This document shows positions 8,285-17,369 of a DNA stretch of 64,000 nt, piece by piece. A model generated the notes under the pieces. That model had not been told where the DNA came from. It saw only the letters and a list, made by a program, of their open reading frames with translations, and made no database searches. The stretch comes from Lunatimonas sp. (lineage in GTDB: Bacteria; Bacteroidota; Bacteroidia; Cytophagales; Cyclobacteriaceae). The stretch is from positions 1 to 64,000 of the forward strand of contig NZ_JAFIEU010000017.1 of NCBI RefSeq assembly GCF_020832325.1, read 5' to 3'. A program made the position numbers and the translations under genes. Every line of letters begins with the position of its first letter. The first letter of the stretch is position 1.

Positions 8285-9142
8285 TTAGGAAGCCCAGGAT
8301 TTTAGAAATTTCAGTCCCTCAGAGGCAAAGGCGTCCTGGGATTCTGCCAATGGCCTCCAGATACAAACAGCGCCGGCGAGTTCCTTGATCTCGGGAGTGA
8401 AGCTTTCGATGGATACCACGCCTTGGTAGCCTACGAGTTCCAAACCTTTGCGGTAGTCTTCCCAGCGTGTTTGACCGGTTCCGGGTGTTCCCCGGTAGTT
8501 TTCGGACACCTGCACGTGTATCAGCTTATCGCCCACTCGGGAGATGGCATCGACAATATTCCTTTCTTCGATATTCATATGGAACCCGTCCAGCAGCACT
8601 TTGGCAGCGGGATGGTTGATGTCATCGATCAATTGCATCAGGTCCTCCGTATTGTTGATCAAGTCAGTTTCAAACCGGTTTAAGGGTTCAAGGGCAATTT
8701 CCTGCCCATATTCGGTTGCCATTACACACACTTTGTGCAGGTTGTTTACCGCTAGGTCCCATTCCATTTTTTTCTTGTCTGGAGGAAGCAGCCTGGCTTT
8801 GCCTACGGCGGAATACATGGGGCCGGCCACAAAGCGGGCACCTACTTCTGCACTGATCTGAAAGCATCGGCGGATATAATCCAGACTGGTCTTATGGTAG
8901 GAGGGATCCTCGTGGGTTAGGTCTCTGCTGGGACCAAACGCGCCGCAGATGACAGGCTTGAGATCCTGTTCTTCCAAGGCATGCTTTACTTTTTGGGCGT
9001 CTATCAATGCAGGATCCTCCACCGGGATTTCCACCGCATCAAATCCCATCTCTTTTATCTTTGAAAAGAGCGAGGTGGTTTCGGTAGTGAATGGTGAAGT
9101 CCACAGCCAGGTGGTCGTGGCAAAGGTTACATTTAAGCTCAT
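8285..9142 (-). CDS. D-tagatose/D-psicose 3-epimerase-like sugar epimerase
   Basis: 285 residues forming a xylose-isomerase-like TIM barrel. The four metal ligands of the ketose 3-epimerase family are visible: Glu152 (ALEPLNRFE), Asp185 (LLDGFHMNIEE), His209 (IHVQVSEN) and Glu246 (SIESF). The NRFE, HMNIEE and SENYRGTPGTG signatures are those of D-tagatose/D-psicose 3-epimerases rather than of endonuclease IV or inosose dehydratase relatives. The enzyme should be cytoplasmic and divalent-metal dependent, interconverting C3 epimers of a ketose or a keto-sugar. It sits between the ThuA-fusion gene and the oxidoreductase on one strand, with a strong hairpin in the gap upstream of its start. The natural substrate is not decidable here. 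Confidence 0.85.
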   Translation of the reverse strand: MSLNVTFATTTWLWTSPFTTETTSLFSKIKEMGFDAVEIPVEDPALIDAQKVKHALEEQDLKPVICGAFGPSRDLTHEDPSYHKTSLDYIRRCFQISAEVGARFVAGPMYSAVGKARLLPPDKKKMEWDLAVNNLHKVCVMATEYGQEIALEPLNRFETDLINNTEDLMQLIDDINHPAAKVLLDGFHMNIEERNIVDAISRVGDKLIHVQVSENYRGTPGTGQTRWEDYRKGLELVGYQGVVSIESFTPEIKELAGAVCIWRPLAESQDAFASEGLKFLKSWAS

Positions 9143-9158
9143 GTTTGGTTGGTTTAGG

Positions 9159-9187
9159 ACGTCCGGGGATAAGATCTCCCCGGACGT
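9159..9187 (-). promoter_or_regulatory. Intercistronic hairpin without a U-tract
   Basis: A perfect 11-bp inverted repeat, ACGTCCGGGGA (9159-9169) with TCCCCGGACGT (9177-9187) and a 7-nt loop, fills the gap between the ThuA-fusion gene and the epimerase gene. It is 16 bp upstream of the epimerase ATG. On the minus strand the sequence after it has no U-run, so it is more likely an RNA-stabilising, processing or attenuating element within the operon than a full terminator. Confidence 0.65.
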
Positions 9188-9212
9188 TCAAATGTGCAAA
9201 AGGTCCGTCGGG

Positions 9213-12200
9213 TTACTCGACAATCATAATTCCGTTCATGATTCTCCAGTGGCCGGGCACCGTACAGATGTATACGTACTCTCCGGGTTCGGAAGGAGCT
9301 CTGAAAACCAAGGACTCGCTGGTTTCCGGATCCACCAACCGGGTGGAAGCGATGACCTCTGGGATCTTGGGCACGTAGTTCATATCTGCACCTTTGGGGT
9401 CACGGGCTAGTTCGTCCGCGGCCTTGCCCACCGTTTCCAAGGTGCCAGGTTTCGCAATGACCAGGTTGTGCTGCATGAAGTCGTTGTTTTCAAAATCGAT
9501 GGTAACCTGCGCATTTGCCTTTACGGTAAAGGAAGGTTTGTCGTATTTCATTTCATGTTGGATCACTCCCAACTTCACCGTGACAGTACCTGAGGCAGGC
9601 GAATCCTGCGTGGCAGCACCACTTGCAGCAGTTGATGCGGCATCTGCGTTAGGCTGTATTAGTTTTAGTACCGATGCTCTTGGGTTCATCCTTCCCCGGA
9701 ACCAAAAGGGTCTTGGGTAGTCTCCTACTTGGTTGTCGCCCATGTTGTCATTTCCGATGCGCACGCGTTCTTGGGACAATGCCGCTGCGAAAAGCCCGTT
9801 GGCTTTGCCCGAGGCAACCTCAGAATCGTTTATCAGAAGCTTCATCTGGCCGCCTTCGAGCAAGTTAGCCTGTACGGTAAATTGCTCGGAGGGTAGGGAA
9901 CCCCGTGTATTCAGTTTGTACGTTCTACCATCCTGCTTCACTAGCCAGTGAATCGCGTTATTTTGGATGTAAAGAGAATATCCGTTTTGGTTGTTGCCCT
10001 GAGCAATGATCACCCCTTCCAAGGGATCATCGCTCTTGCTGATGGTGGCTTGGATATGAATTTCCTTTCCCTCCACACTGGGAGGAAAGGGAATACCGGA
10101 TCGACGGTCTAGATTGTACTGTTCCTCTACCAAGCTTTTGGCCACGCGTTCCGTTAGGGTAAGCAGCGAGTCGGGTTTGTTTATCGCGCCAATTTGGTTT
10201 ACCTGCTCATCAAAGGACCGGGGGTGGGAGAGCGCCGCGGCAAAGATCGCCTGTGGCAGGTAATTGTCCGCGTTGTTTTCTTCTCGCAAGCTGGCATCCA
10301 GAATGGCTTTCCCTACTGCCGTAGAGGTCGGCATGTCTGCCAGCGCCAGGAAGGCGGTTTTGCGAACGTTGAGGTCGCTGTCATTGGCCAGGTTGGCATC
10401 TAAAATAGCTTGGGCTGTAGCTTCATTTCTGGGCAGCACCATGAGTGCATTCTTTCGTACACCAGCCGCCGGATGTTTCAGGGCTTTTACCACGATACGG
10501 ATCGCCGCATCGTTGGATCCGTTCAGTTCACCCAAGCCATGCAACGCCCAAAGCGCGTGAACTGCCGGACTGTTCAGTCCGATCTCGTCTACTTCGGTGT
10601 TGTCGATGATTTTCAGCAGGTCGTTTACGATGCCGTTGTTTTGGGTTTCAACGATAAGGCGCTGTGCCGTTCTTCTCCAAAACATGTTGTCACTTTTAAT
10701 ACCTGCGATTAGGTCTTTGTTGCTCGATGGATCGATACTTAGCACTTTTCCTTCGGGTGCTCCTTTGTACACCAACCGATAAATTCGACCGTGTTGAGTA
10801 TCCCGAAGGGGGTTGATATAGGCGTTACCCGGTCCATTTTCAAAGCCTTTGGGTGTAGGGTTATGCTGAATGATAAAATTATACCAATCGGCGATCCAAA
10901 GCGCTCCGTCAGGACCTACTTCAGCATGCACAGGGGAGAACCACTCGTCGGAACTGGCGAGGATGTTAAAGCCGTTTCGCTCCCGGAAACCTGACCCTTC
11001 CACTTCCAGGATGGCATTGTGCAATACCCTTCCGGTAGGTTCGGCCACAAAAGCTACCCGGTTCCAATAGGACTTGGGAAACTGCCTGGCGGTATAGAGA
11101 TGGTGCCCTGCGGCAGCCGTATAGCTACCATGCCAATCCACCTGCCGCAAAAACGGGGTGAGATGAGGCATGTCGTAGTGGGTGTCAATTCCGTGAACGG
11201 CATTGACCGATCCTCCGCGAACGGGACGTCTCACAAAGCGACTAGGCATGGCTAGGTAGGCACTGTGCTGACCGTTTGCCGTTGAGATGAATACGTTGAA
11301 TTCTTCGGAAAAACCAAGCCCCCAAGTATTGTTGCTGGTGTTACCCAGAAATTCGAAATCGGTTCCATTGGGATTGAAGCGGTATACGCCTTGGCTGAAG
11401 TTAAACTGTTTGCCGTCTATGGTGCCATTGAAGCCAGAATAGCCCAATACCCCCCAAACTTTGTTGTCAAAACCGTACATCAGATTAGAAGGTCCAGCGT
11501 GTGTATCGCTTTTGCCCCATCCTGTAATGACGGTTTCACGCAGATCCGCTTTTCCGTCTCCGTTGGTGTCTTTGAAAAATACAAAGTCCGGTGCCATGGA
11601 AACTAGTAGGCCTCCGTTTACAAAGACCATGCTGGTCGGTATATTTAGGTTATCGGCAAATACGGTGATTTTGTCGGCTTTGCCATCTCCATTGGTATCT
11701 TCGAAGATCTTGATGCGGTCGTTTCCTCCCTCGCTTCGTACCTCGTTGGGATAATCTTCCGTTTCGATCACGTATAATCTTCCTTTGTCATCCCAAGTCA
11801 TTGCCATGGGATTCACGATATCCGGTTCAGAAGCAAATAGTTGCAATTCAAATCCCACGGGGACTTGAACGAGTTTCATAGACTCTTCTGGAGATAAGGG
11901 GTGCTGATACTGTGGTGGAGGATCCCTTCTTTCGTAGTTGGGTATATCGGCATCGGTAAATACAGGGGTGGGTATCTGATAATCGGCTACCTGCTTGGCC
12001 AATTTTTCCCCTACTGCCCACATGACACCATTGGCCACCAGCTGATGAAACTCCGGCTTGGACCAGGTACGTTCATCGTGTCCATAAGCGGTGTAGAATA
12101 CACGTCCTTTGCCTTGCTCACGTACCCAAGTCCATGGTTCCCGATGATCTCCCTCTACACGCTCCATCAAAACGGTCATGTCCGGGTTCAGCTGGCTATG

Positions 12201-12710
12201 TACATACGTTTCATCCCAAGTTTCAAATTCAGAAACGCCGTTCATCACCGGGTGGCTAGCATCGATGATGTCAACGGTAAAATCACCTACGCCGTGTGAT
12301 TTAAATTGTCCTCCAACGGCCTTGACAAACCAATCGGAGTTTCTGAAACAAAAAGAGGCACTGTGCAATGGAATCAGCGCTCTGCCGCCTTCCACAAATT
12401 CACGTAAGGCTTTTTCCTGCGCGGGCGTGATCTCGTCGTGGTTGGCATAGATCATGACACCGTCAAAATAGGAAAGGTAGTCGGCATTTAAGTCGTCGGG
12501 ATCCGACGTGTAGGTTAGGTTGATGCCTTTTCGGAAAAGCGGATTGGCCAGCATGGGCATCAGCTTTTCAGAGTGGTGGTGCTGACTGTCATGTCCCAAA
12601 AAGAGTATTTCCACTCTCCTGGGCCCGTCAGATCTCCGGTCTTTGGTGGTGCTTTCCCCACAGGCAAACAATAGCAGGCAGGAAAGAAATAGCAAACCGA
12701 TCTGTCTCAT
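9213..12710 (-). CDS. Lipoprotein fusing ThuA, PVC-type dehydrogenase propeller, HEAT repeats, a lectin-like domain and azurin
   Basis: 1165 residues. A lipobox (LFAC, cysteine 17) predicts an exported lipoprotein. Domains in order: ThuA-like (about 30-240, with EILFLGHD and GRVFYTAYGHDERTW); a membrane-bound dehydrogenase beta-propeller (about 275-640, with the DxNGDGKAD repeats usual in this family); HEAT-like helical repeats (about 660-860); a concanavalin/LamG-like sandwich (about 870-1020); and a C-terminal type-1 copper domain. In the last, the azurin ligands are all present: a histidine in MQHNLVIA, Cys1149, His1154 and Met1158 in CTVPGHWRIM. Relatives often carry a CxxCH haem domain; none is visible here, so copper may replace haem as electron acceptor. 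First gene of an operon with the epimerase and oxidoreductase. Periplasmic or surface oxidation of a sugar is a reasonable inference; the substrate is unknown. Confidence 0.85.
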   Translation of the reverse strand: MRQIGLLFLSCLLLFACGESTTKDRRSDGPRRVEILFLGHDSQHHHSEKLMPMLANPLFRKGINLTYTSDPDDLNADYLSYFDGVMIYANHDEITPAQEKALREFVEGGRALIPLHSASFCFRNSDWFVKAVGGQFKSHGVGDFTVDIIDASHPVMNGVSEFETWDETYVHSQLNPDMTVLMERVEGDHREPWTWVREQGKGRVFYTAYGHDERTWSKPEFHQLVANGVMWAVGEKLAKQVADYQIPTPVFTDADIPNYERRDPPPQYQHPLSPEESMKLVQVPVGFELQLFASEPDIVNPMAMTWDDKGRLYVIETEDYPNEVRSEGGNDRIKIFEDTNGDGKADKITVFADNLNIPTSMVFVNGGLLVSMAPDFVFFKDTNGDGKADLRETVITGWGKSDTHAGPSNLMYGFDNKVWGVLGYSGFNGTIDGKQFNFSQGVYRFNPNGTDFEFLGNTSNNTWGLGFSEEFNVFISTANGQHSAYLAMPSRFVRRPVRGGSVNAVHGIDTHYDMPHLTPFLRQVDWHGSYTAAAGHHLYTARQFPKSYWNRVAFVAEPTGRVLHNAILEVEGSGFRERNGFNILASSDEWFSPVHAEVGPDGALWIADWYNFIIQHNPTPKGFENGPGNAYINPLRDTQHGRIYRLVYKGAPEGKVLSIDPSSNKDLIAGIKSDNMFWRRTAQRLIVETQNNGIVNDLLKIIDNTEVDEIGLNSPAVHALWALHGLGELNGSNDAAIRIVVKALKHPAAGVRKNALMVLPRNEATAQAILDANLANDSDLNVRKTAFLALADMPTSTAVGKAILDASLREENNADNYLPQAIFAAALSHPRSFDEQVNQIGAINKPDSLLTLTERVAKSLVEEQYNLDRRSGIPFPPSVEGKEIHIQATISKSDDPLEGVIIAQGNNQNGYSLYIQNNAIHWLVKQDGRTYKLNTRGSLPSEQFTVQANLLEGGQMKLLINDSEVASGKANGLFAAALSQERVRIGNDNMGDNQVGDYPRPFWFRGRMNPRASVLKLIQPNADAASTAASGAATQDSPASGTVTVKLGVIQHEMKYDKPSFTVKANAQVTIDFENNDFMQHNLVIAKPGTLETVGKAADELARDPKGADMNYVPKIPEVIASTRLVDPETSESLVFRAPSEPGEYVYICTVPGHWRIMNGIMIVE

Positions 12711-12778
12711 TTTAAGCAGTTTATTTGGGTGTATATTTTACAAGTAATCTAAGGGTAAAGATGGAAAAAAAATATCGA

Positions 12779-12820
12779 CGATTCTCACTGTATTTTACCC
12801 GATTCTGACTTTATTTTAAC
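12779..12820. promoter_or_regulatory. Tandem 21-bp direct repeat, candidate AraC operator
   Basis: Two adjacent 21-bp units, 12779-12799 and 12800-12820, both start CGATTCT and both contain TATTTTA. They agree at 18 of 21 positions. A 21-bp period puts both on the same face of the helix, which is the classical layout of AraC/XylS-family half-sites. The pair lies 69 bp before the ThuA-fusion gene and 189 bp before the divergent AraC-family gene. The binding itself is inference. Confidence 0.5.
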
Positions 12821-13008
12821 ATTATTATCGATAATTTGGTTTATTTTGTGCATATATTGGTAAGAAGAGGGGGTTAGGTAGTCCGAATACACCGAAGGAG
12901 GGAAGCGAATACTTTCCCGCCATATTTCCTTTTCCCCGCCTTTAAAATAGGTGATTTCAGGGACTGAGAAAGCGATTATTCCAAAAGAATCTCTTATAAA
13001 TTAGACAG

Positions 13009-13884
13009 ATGCAACGACCTTTTCAAAAATCGAGGATACCGGAGAGCAGGGCCTTTGTGGTGAAGGAACTGATCGCTCCCCATTTTGATAAAAACTGGCA
13101 TTTCCACCCGGAATACCAACTCTTTTTGGTCTTGGAGGGTCGGGGTACTCGTTTTGTGGGGGACCACATGAAAGCCTTTCGGGAATACGATTTGGTGTTT
13201 ACCGGTCCAAATCTACCCCACCTCTGGCGTAACGATCAAAGCTATTTCGAGAAAGGGAGTGACAAACAAACACACGGAATCGTGGTGTATTTCCCAGAAG
13301 ATTTTATCGGTAGGTCCCTGTTGGAAAAGGAAGAGTTTGAGGGATTGCGCCACCTGTTGACCAAGGCAGACCGGGGCTTGGAGATTTCCGGGGAGACGAA
13401 CGTGCAGCTTAGGCAGCTGATGAAAGAACTGGTGCATCTGAAAGGACTAGACAGCATCATCGCTCTCTTTGACATGTTGCGCCTGATGGCTCGATCCAAG
13501 GACTGTCATCCCATCGTGCAGGCCGGTTACACCAACCTAAACAAGGCATCGGAGGAGGACCGTATGAGTCAGGTGTACGAATATGTGATGGATCGTTTTT
13601 CTCAGGGCATCAAGCTGGAAGAGGTGGCTGGCCTCACCAATATGACGGCCAGTTCCTTCAGTCGTTATTTTAAATCCCGTATGAACAAATCTTTTTCGGA
13701 TTTTCTATCGGATGTTCGGATTAGTCATGCCTGCAAGCTGCTGCATGAGGATGCGCTAAACGTCAGTGAGATTTGCTACGAATCTGGTTTTAACACCCTT
13801 TCCAATTTTAACCGACAGTTCAAAGACCGGATGGGTATGACACCCATGGCCTATCGAAGGGACTTTCAGCAACGCTTTGAATGA
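13009..13884 (+). CDS. AraC-family transcriptional regulator
   Basis: 291 residues. The N-terminal half is a cupin-like ligand-binding domain (about 15-130; HFDKNWHFHPEYQLFLVLEG is typical). The C-terminal half (about 185-288) has two helix-turn-helix motifs, including LTNMTASSFSRYFKSR and the family signature ICYESGFNTLSNFNRQFK. It reads divergently from the ThuA-fusion operon, across a 298-bp region holding a 21-bp direct repeat. This makes it the likely sugar-responsive activator of that operon. It ends 3 bp from the stop of the convergent symporter gene. Confidence 0.9.
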   Translation: MQRPFQKSRIPESRAFVVKELIAPHFDKNWHFHPEYQLFLVLEGRGTRFVGDHMKAFREYDLVFTGPNLPHLWRNDQSYFEKGSDKQTHGIVVYFPEDFIGRSLLEKEEFEGLRHLLTKADRGLEISGETNVQLRQLMKELVHLKGLDSIIALFDMLRLMARSKDCHPIVQAGYTNLNKASEEDRMSQVYEYVMDRFSQGIKLEEVAGLTNMTASSFSRYFKSRMNKSFSDFLSDVRISHACKLLHEDALNVSEICYESGFNTLSNFNRQFKDRMGMTPMAYRRDFQQRFE

Positions 13885-13887
13885 GGC

Positions 13888-15321
13888 TTAGTCGTCTATT
13901 TTATCCCACTCATCTGTGTGGTCTATGTCCAGGGTATCCGAATTGAACGAGGGATCCAGACCTTTGGCTTTTTGTTCTCGGTAGTCCTTTAGGGCCGCTA
14001 AGGCGGGTTTGCGAAGAAGGATGATGGCGATAATGTTCAGCCAGGCCATGATACCTACTCCGATGTCACCCAGGGTCCAAGCCAATTCGGCAGTTCGGAT
14101 GGTGCCATAGAAAGTAGCTACGAGGATGAGTCCTCTCAATACCATCACGGGCCATCGTCTTTTTCCGTCTTTTTGTAGGTAGCTTAGGTTGGTTTCAGCG
14201 ATATAATAATACGCCATGATTGTGGTGAAAGCGAAAAAAACCAAGGAGAGCGCTACGAACCCCGATCCAATTCTGGGGAAATGCTCACTGATGGCGAATT
14301 GGGTGAATTCCGGGCCTATTGAAACCCCGGGTAGGTTCTCGACAATATAACCACCTTCGGGATCAATGACATTGTACTGTCCCGTAAACAGGATCATAAA
14401 GGCGGTAGCCGTGCAAATGAAGAGCGTATCCACGTATACAGAAAACGCCTGGACCAATCCCTGTTTCACAGGGTGGGATACTTCGGCGGCCGCCGCCGCA
14501 TGCGGAGCGGTACCTTGGCCTGCTTCGTTGCTGTAAATTCCCCGCTTGATTCCCCATGCCAAGGCCATGCCAAATACTCCCGAGAAGGTTGCTTCCAAAT
14601 TAAACGCGGAACGTATGATCAGTAGGATTGTCCCCGGGATTTCGGTGATATTAATGACCATGATGATGACAGCCATAATGATATAAGCCGCGGCCATAAA
14701 AGGTACCACAAACTGAGCCACCTTTCCGATACGTTTCACCCCGCCAAAGATCACCAAACCCAAAAAGAGGCAGATGACAACACCTGTTATTTCTACAGGG
14801 ACGTTGAACGCATTTTCTACGCTAAGTGCGATGCTGTTGCTTTGCACCCCTGGCAGGAAAAAGGCGGTGCTGAGGATGGTTGCAAAGGCAAAGAGCATGG
14901 CATACCACTTGATGCCCAACCCTTTTTCAATATAAAATGCCGGACCGCCCCGGTATTGTCCACCTTTGATTTCCTTGAATATCTGCCCGAGTGTAGCTTC
15001 GATAAATGCCGACGAGGAGCCGAGGAATGCGATCATCCACATCCAAAATACCGCTCCAGGACCGCCCATGGCAATGGCCGTAGCCACTCCGGCTATGTTG
15101 CCGGTGCCCACCCTTCCGGATATGGCGATGGCGAATGCCTGAAAAGAACTCACGCCGCGCTCGGAGGATTTTCCACCAAAGAGCAGGCGGACCATTTCCC
15201 TAAAATAAGTGAGCTGCAAAAAACGGGTGACGATCGAAAAATAAATCCCTGCGCCCAAACACAAAACAATCAACGCATTGCTCCAGACAATATCGTTTAA
15301 TCCGTATATAAAATTTTCCAT
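13888..15321 (-). CDS. Alanine/glycine:cation symporter (AGCS family)
   Basis: 477 residues with about 10-11 membrane segments. Family signatures are clear: GISGRVGTGNIAGVATAIAM-like sequence near residues 67-86, GPGAVFWMWMIAFLGSSSAF, and the conserved GIKRGIYSNEAGQGTAPHA loop in the middle. It imports alanine or glycine with sodium across the inner membrane, as known for the AGCS family. Length is normal. The C-terminal tail is charged and acidic (TDEWDKIDD). It is convergent with the araC-type gene and does not seem functionally tied to the sugar operon. The start at 15321 gives a correct first transmembrane region. Confidence 0.92.
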   Translation of the reverse strand: MENFIYGLNDIVWSNALIVLCLGAGIYFSIVTRFLQLTYFREMVRLLFGGKSSERGVSSFQAFAIAISGRVGTGNIAGVATAIAMGGPGAVFWMWMIAFLGSSSAFIEATLGQIFKEIKGGQYRGGPAFYIEKGLGIKWYAMLFAFATILSTAFFLPGVQSNSIALSVENAFNVPVEITGVVICLFLGLVIFGGVKRIGKVAQFVVPFMAAAYIIMAVIIMVINITEIPGTILLIIRSAFNLEATFSGVFGMALAWGIKRGIYSNEAGQGTAPHAAAAAEVSHPVKQGLVQAFSVYVDTLFICTATAFMILFTGQYNVIDPEGGYIVENLPGVSIGPEFTQFAISEHFPRIGSGFVALSLVFFAFTTIMAYYYIAETNLSYLQKDGKRRWPVMVLRGLILVATFYGTIRTAELAWTLGDIGVGIMAWLNIIAIILLRKPALAALKDYREQKAKGLDPSFNSDTLDIDHTDEWDKIDD

Positions 15322-15538
15322 GCAGCGTGGTTAAGTCTTTTTTCAGGAGCGCAATTAAGGATAAAATCGTCAAAAAATACACGTGTTTGTTGAAATAAAT
15401 GATATTTTTCCAGTTTTCAACCTTAACGAATACAATCGTTTTGGCATAGCTTGGGCAACTTCGGTGAATTTGGGGTTCAAAAGAGGGGAGAGACATTTTT
15501 TTTGTACCTTTACCCCTTTATATATTTTAAGCAATTTC

Positions 15539-16375
15539 ATGGAAGAATTAGGAATTCTATCTACGCTTCCCATCGCCCGGTTTACGGATAATGGCGCCTA
15601 CCTCACACTTAGTGACGGGGCAGAGGTGCTGCTACCAAAGGGATACCTTCAGGGAGATGAGCGGGAGGGAGACGAGCAAGAGGTATTTATATATACCGAT
15701 AGCGAAGACAGGCCGGTTGCGGTTAAAGAGCGTCCAGTAGCTCTGCTCGATGAGTTTGCGGTGATGGAGGCGAAGGAGGTGACGAAAATAGGAGCATTTA
15801 TGGACTGGGGTCTGTTGAAGGACCTGTTTGTACCAAACGCGGAAATGCTAAGTCCCATGGAAAAAGGGAAGAAGTATTTGGTGCGGGTATGTGTAGATTA
15901 CCGTACCAATCGGTTGATAGGTGTCTCCAAATACCGGGATTTTTTGATCGAAGACACCCGTGGCTACGAGCAGGGACAGGAAGTGAAGGCCCTGATTTTT
16001 GAAGAGACTGATCTGGGATTTAAGGCCTTGATCGAGGACCGTTTTGAGGGTCTTTTTTACCGAAACGAGGTGTTTACTTCGCTTGAAATCGGTGATCAAG
16101 TGAGGGCGTTTATAAAAAAAGTGAGGGAAGATGGCAAATTGGACTTGCAGTTGACACCTACTGGGAGGCAAAAGTATGACGAGGGATGCGAGCGGATACT
16201 TCAGGAGCTTGGTAAAAGTGGGTTTCTTCCCCTTCACGACAAGTCAGACCCGGAAGACGTACGTGCCGTGCTGGGAATGAGCAAAAAGCACTTTAAGCAA
16301 TCTATCGGTCAACTGTACAAACAGAACCGAATCATGATCCAGGAGAACGGAATTGCGTTGGTTCGGGAAGATTAA
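15539..16375 (+). CDS. CvfB-like S1 RNA-binding protein
   Basis: 278 residues from the ATG at 15539 (MEELGILSTLPIARF). The frame is open from 15383, but the extra 52 residues are atypical and the shorter form has the usual CvfB length. Several S1-like OB folds are visible, for example VTKIGAFMDWGLLKDLFVP (about 77-95) and GFKALIEDRFEGLFYRNEVF (about 158-177). A C-terminal winged helix (SKKHFKQSIGQLYKQNRIMI) closes the protein. Family members bind RNA and affect virulence or expression in Firmicutes; the target in Bacteroidota is unknown. A 67-bp gap separates it from the ROK kinase on the same strand. Confidence 0.85.
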   Translation: MEELGILSTLPIARFTDNGAYLTLSDGAEVLLPKGYLQGDEREGDEQEVFIYTDSEDRPVAVKERPVALLDEFAVMEAKEVTKIGAFMDWGLLKDLFVPNAEMLSPMEKGKKYLVRVCVDYRTNRLIGVSKYRDFLIEDTRGYEQGQEVKALIFEETDLGFKALIEDRFEGLFYRNEVFTSLEIGDQVRAFIKKVREDGKLDLQLTPTGRQKYDEGCERILQELGKSGFLPLHDKSDPEDVRAVLGMSKKHFKQSIGQLYKQNRIMIQENGIALVRED

Positions 16376-16442
16376 TTGGCGAATTGTGAAAAATGAATTC
16401 ATCTCTTTAGTATTTTAGCAAATTAAACAGAGCAATCGAGAC

Positions 16443-17369
16443 ATGACAGATACACAGTCTAATTACTTTTTGGGAATCGACGTTGGCGGTACCTACGTAA
16501 AAATCGGGTTGGTCAAAACCAACGGTGAGATTGTTGAATTTTATAAAGAGGATACCAGCCTACTTAGGGCAGACCCTAAAGGTTTTAACGAGGCCTTCGT
16601 GGAAGTCGTGGGAAAATACCTGACGAAATACCCCAACGTGGACCATGTGGGCATAGGTCTGCCTGGTTTGGTAAGCAAGGACCGCAACACTACCTTGGAA
16701 ATTCCAGCGATTGGTGAACTGAACGGTTTTGGATTGGGCTATGCGCTGAAGGAGAAATATCCCTCCATCGTTTTTCACCTAGAAAATGATGCCAGCGCGG
16801 CTGCCGTGGGCGAATATCACTTTGGAAGTGAAAAGACCTCAGGTAATTACCTTTTTATAACGCTGGGAACAGGGATAGGTAGTGCACTCATCATGGATGG
16901 GGAAGTTTTCAAAGGCGTACGTGGCAATGCGATGGAAATGGGACATATGCTTTCCCGGGATAATAATCGGCTAGAGGTGCTGATCGGCCGGAAGGGCATT
17001 CTGAAAATCATCAAGCGCAAAATGAAGGAAATGCCGGACCAGGTGGGTGACCTGGGTAAGGAAGAGTTGGGCATGCACTTGCTCGTGCGCACAGCCAACG
17101 ATGGCAATGCGGTTTCTATGGCGGTTTTTCAGGAAGTAGGAGAGATCTTGGGAGAGGCCATAGTGTCTACCGTAAGGGTGCTAGACGTCACGGAAGTATA
17201 CTTCGGTGGTGGTATATCGGCAGGGCTTACCCACATCCTGCCATCGCTTCAAGAAACCGTACACAAATACCTATCGCCTTATTATCTGGATAACTTTATC
17301 ATGAAGCGGGCCACTCTGGAAAACAATGCCGGGATATTGGGCGCAGCGGCACTTTGTTTCATGGATTGA
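16443..17369 (+). CDS. ROK-family sugar kinase lacking the zinc-finger cysteines
   Basis: 308 residues. The ATP phosphate-1 motif GIDVGGTYVKIG (11-22), the sugar/catalytic motif ENDASAA (Asp116) and LGTGIGSALI (141-150) are all present, so kinase activity on glucose or a related hexose is expected. ROK proteins normally continue GH-x(9,11)-C-x-C-G-x-x-G-C-x-E. Here EMGHM (165-169) is followed by SRDNNRLEVLIGRKGIL with no cysteines, so the structural zinc site is missing. The gene starts 67 bp after the CvfB-like gene and its end overlaps the convergent lipoprotein gene by 11 bp. Confidence 0.85.
   Translation: MTDTQSNYFLGIDVGGTYVKIGLVKTNGEIVEFYKEDTSLLRADPKGFNEAFVEVVGKYLTKYPNVDHVGIGLPGLVSKDRNTTLEIPAIGELNGFGLGYALKEKYPSIVFHLENDASAAAVGEYHFGSEKTSGNYLFITLGTGIGSALIMDGEVFKGVRGNAMEMGHMLSRDNNRLEVLIGRKGILKIIKRKMKEMPDQVGDLGKEELGMHLLVRTANDGNAVSMAVFQEVGEILGEAIVSTVRVLDVTEVYFGGGISAGLTHILPSLQETVHKYLSPYYLDNFIMKRATLENNAGILGAAALCFMD

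Noticed and set aside
15383-15538. Upstream extension of the CvfB-like gene
   Set aside because: The extra 52 residues lack family similarity and overlap the likely promoter; ATG 15539 gives normal length.
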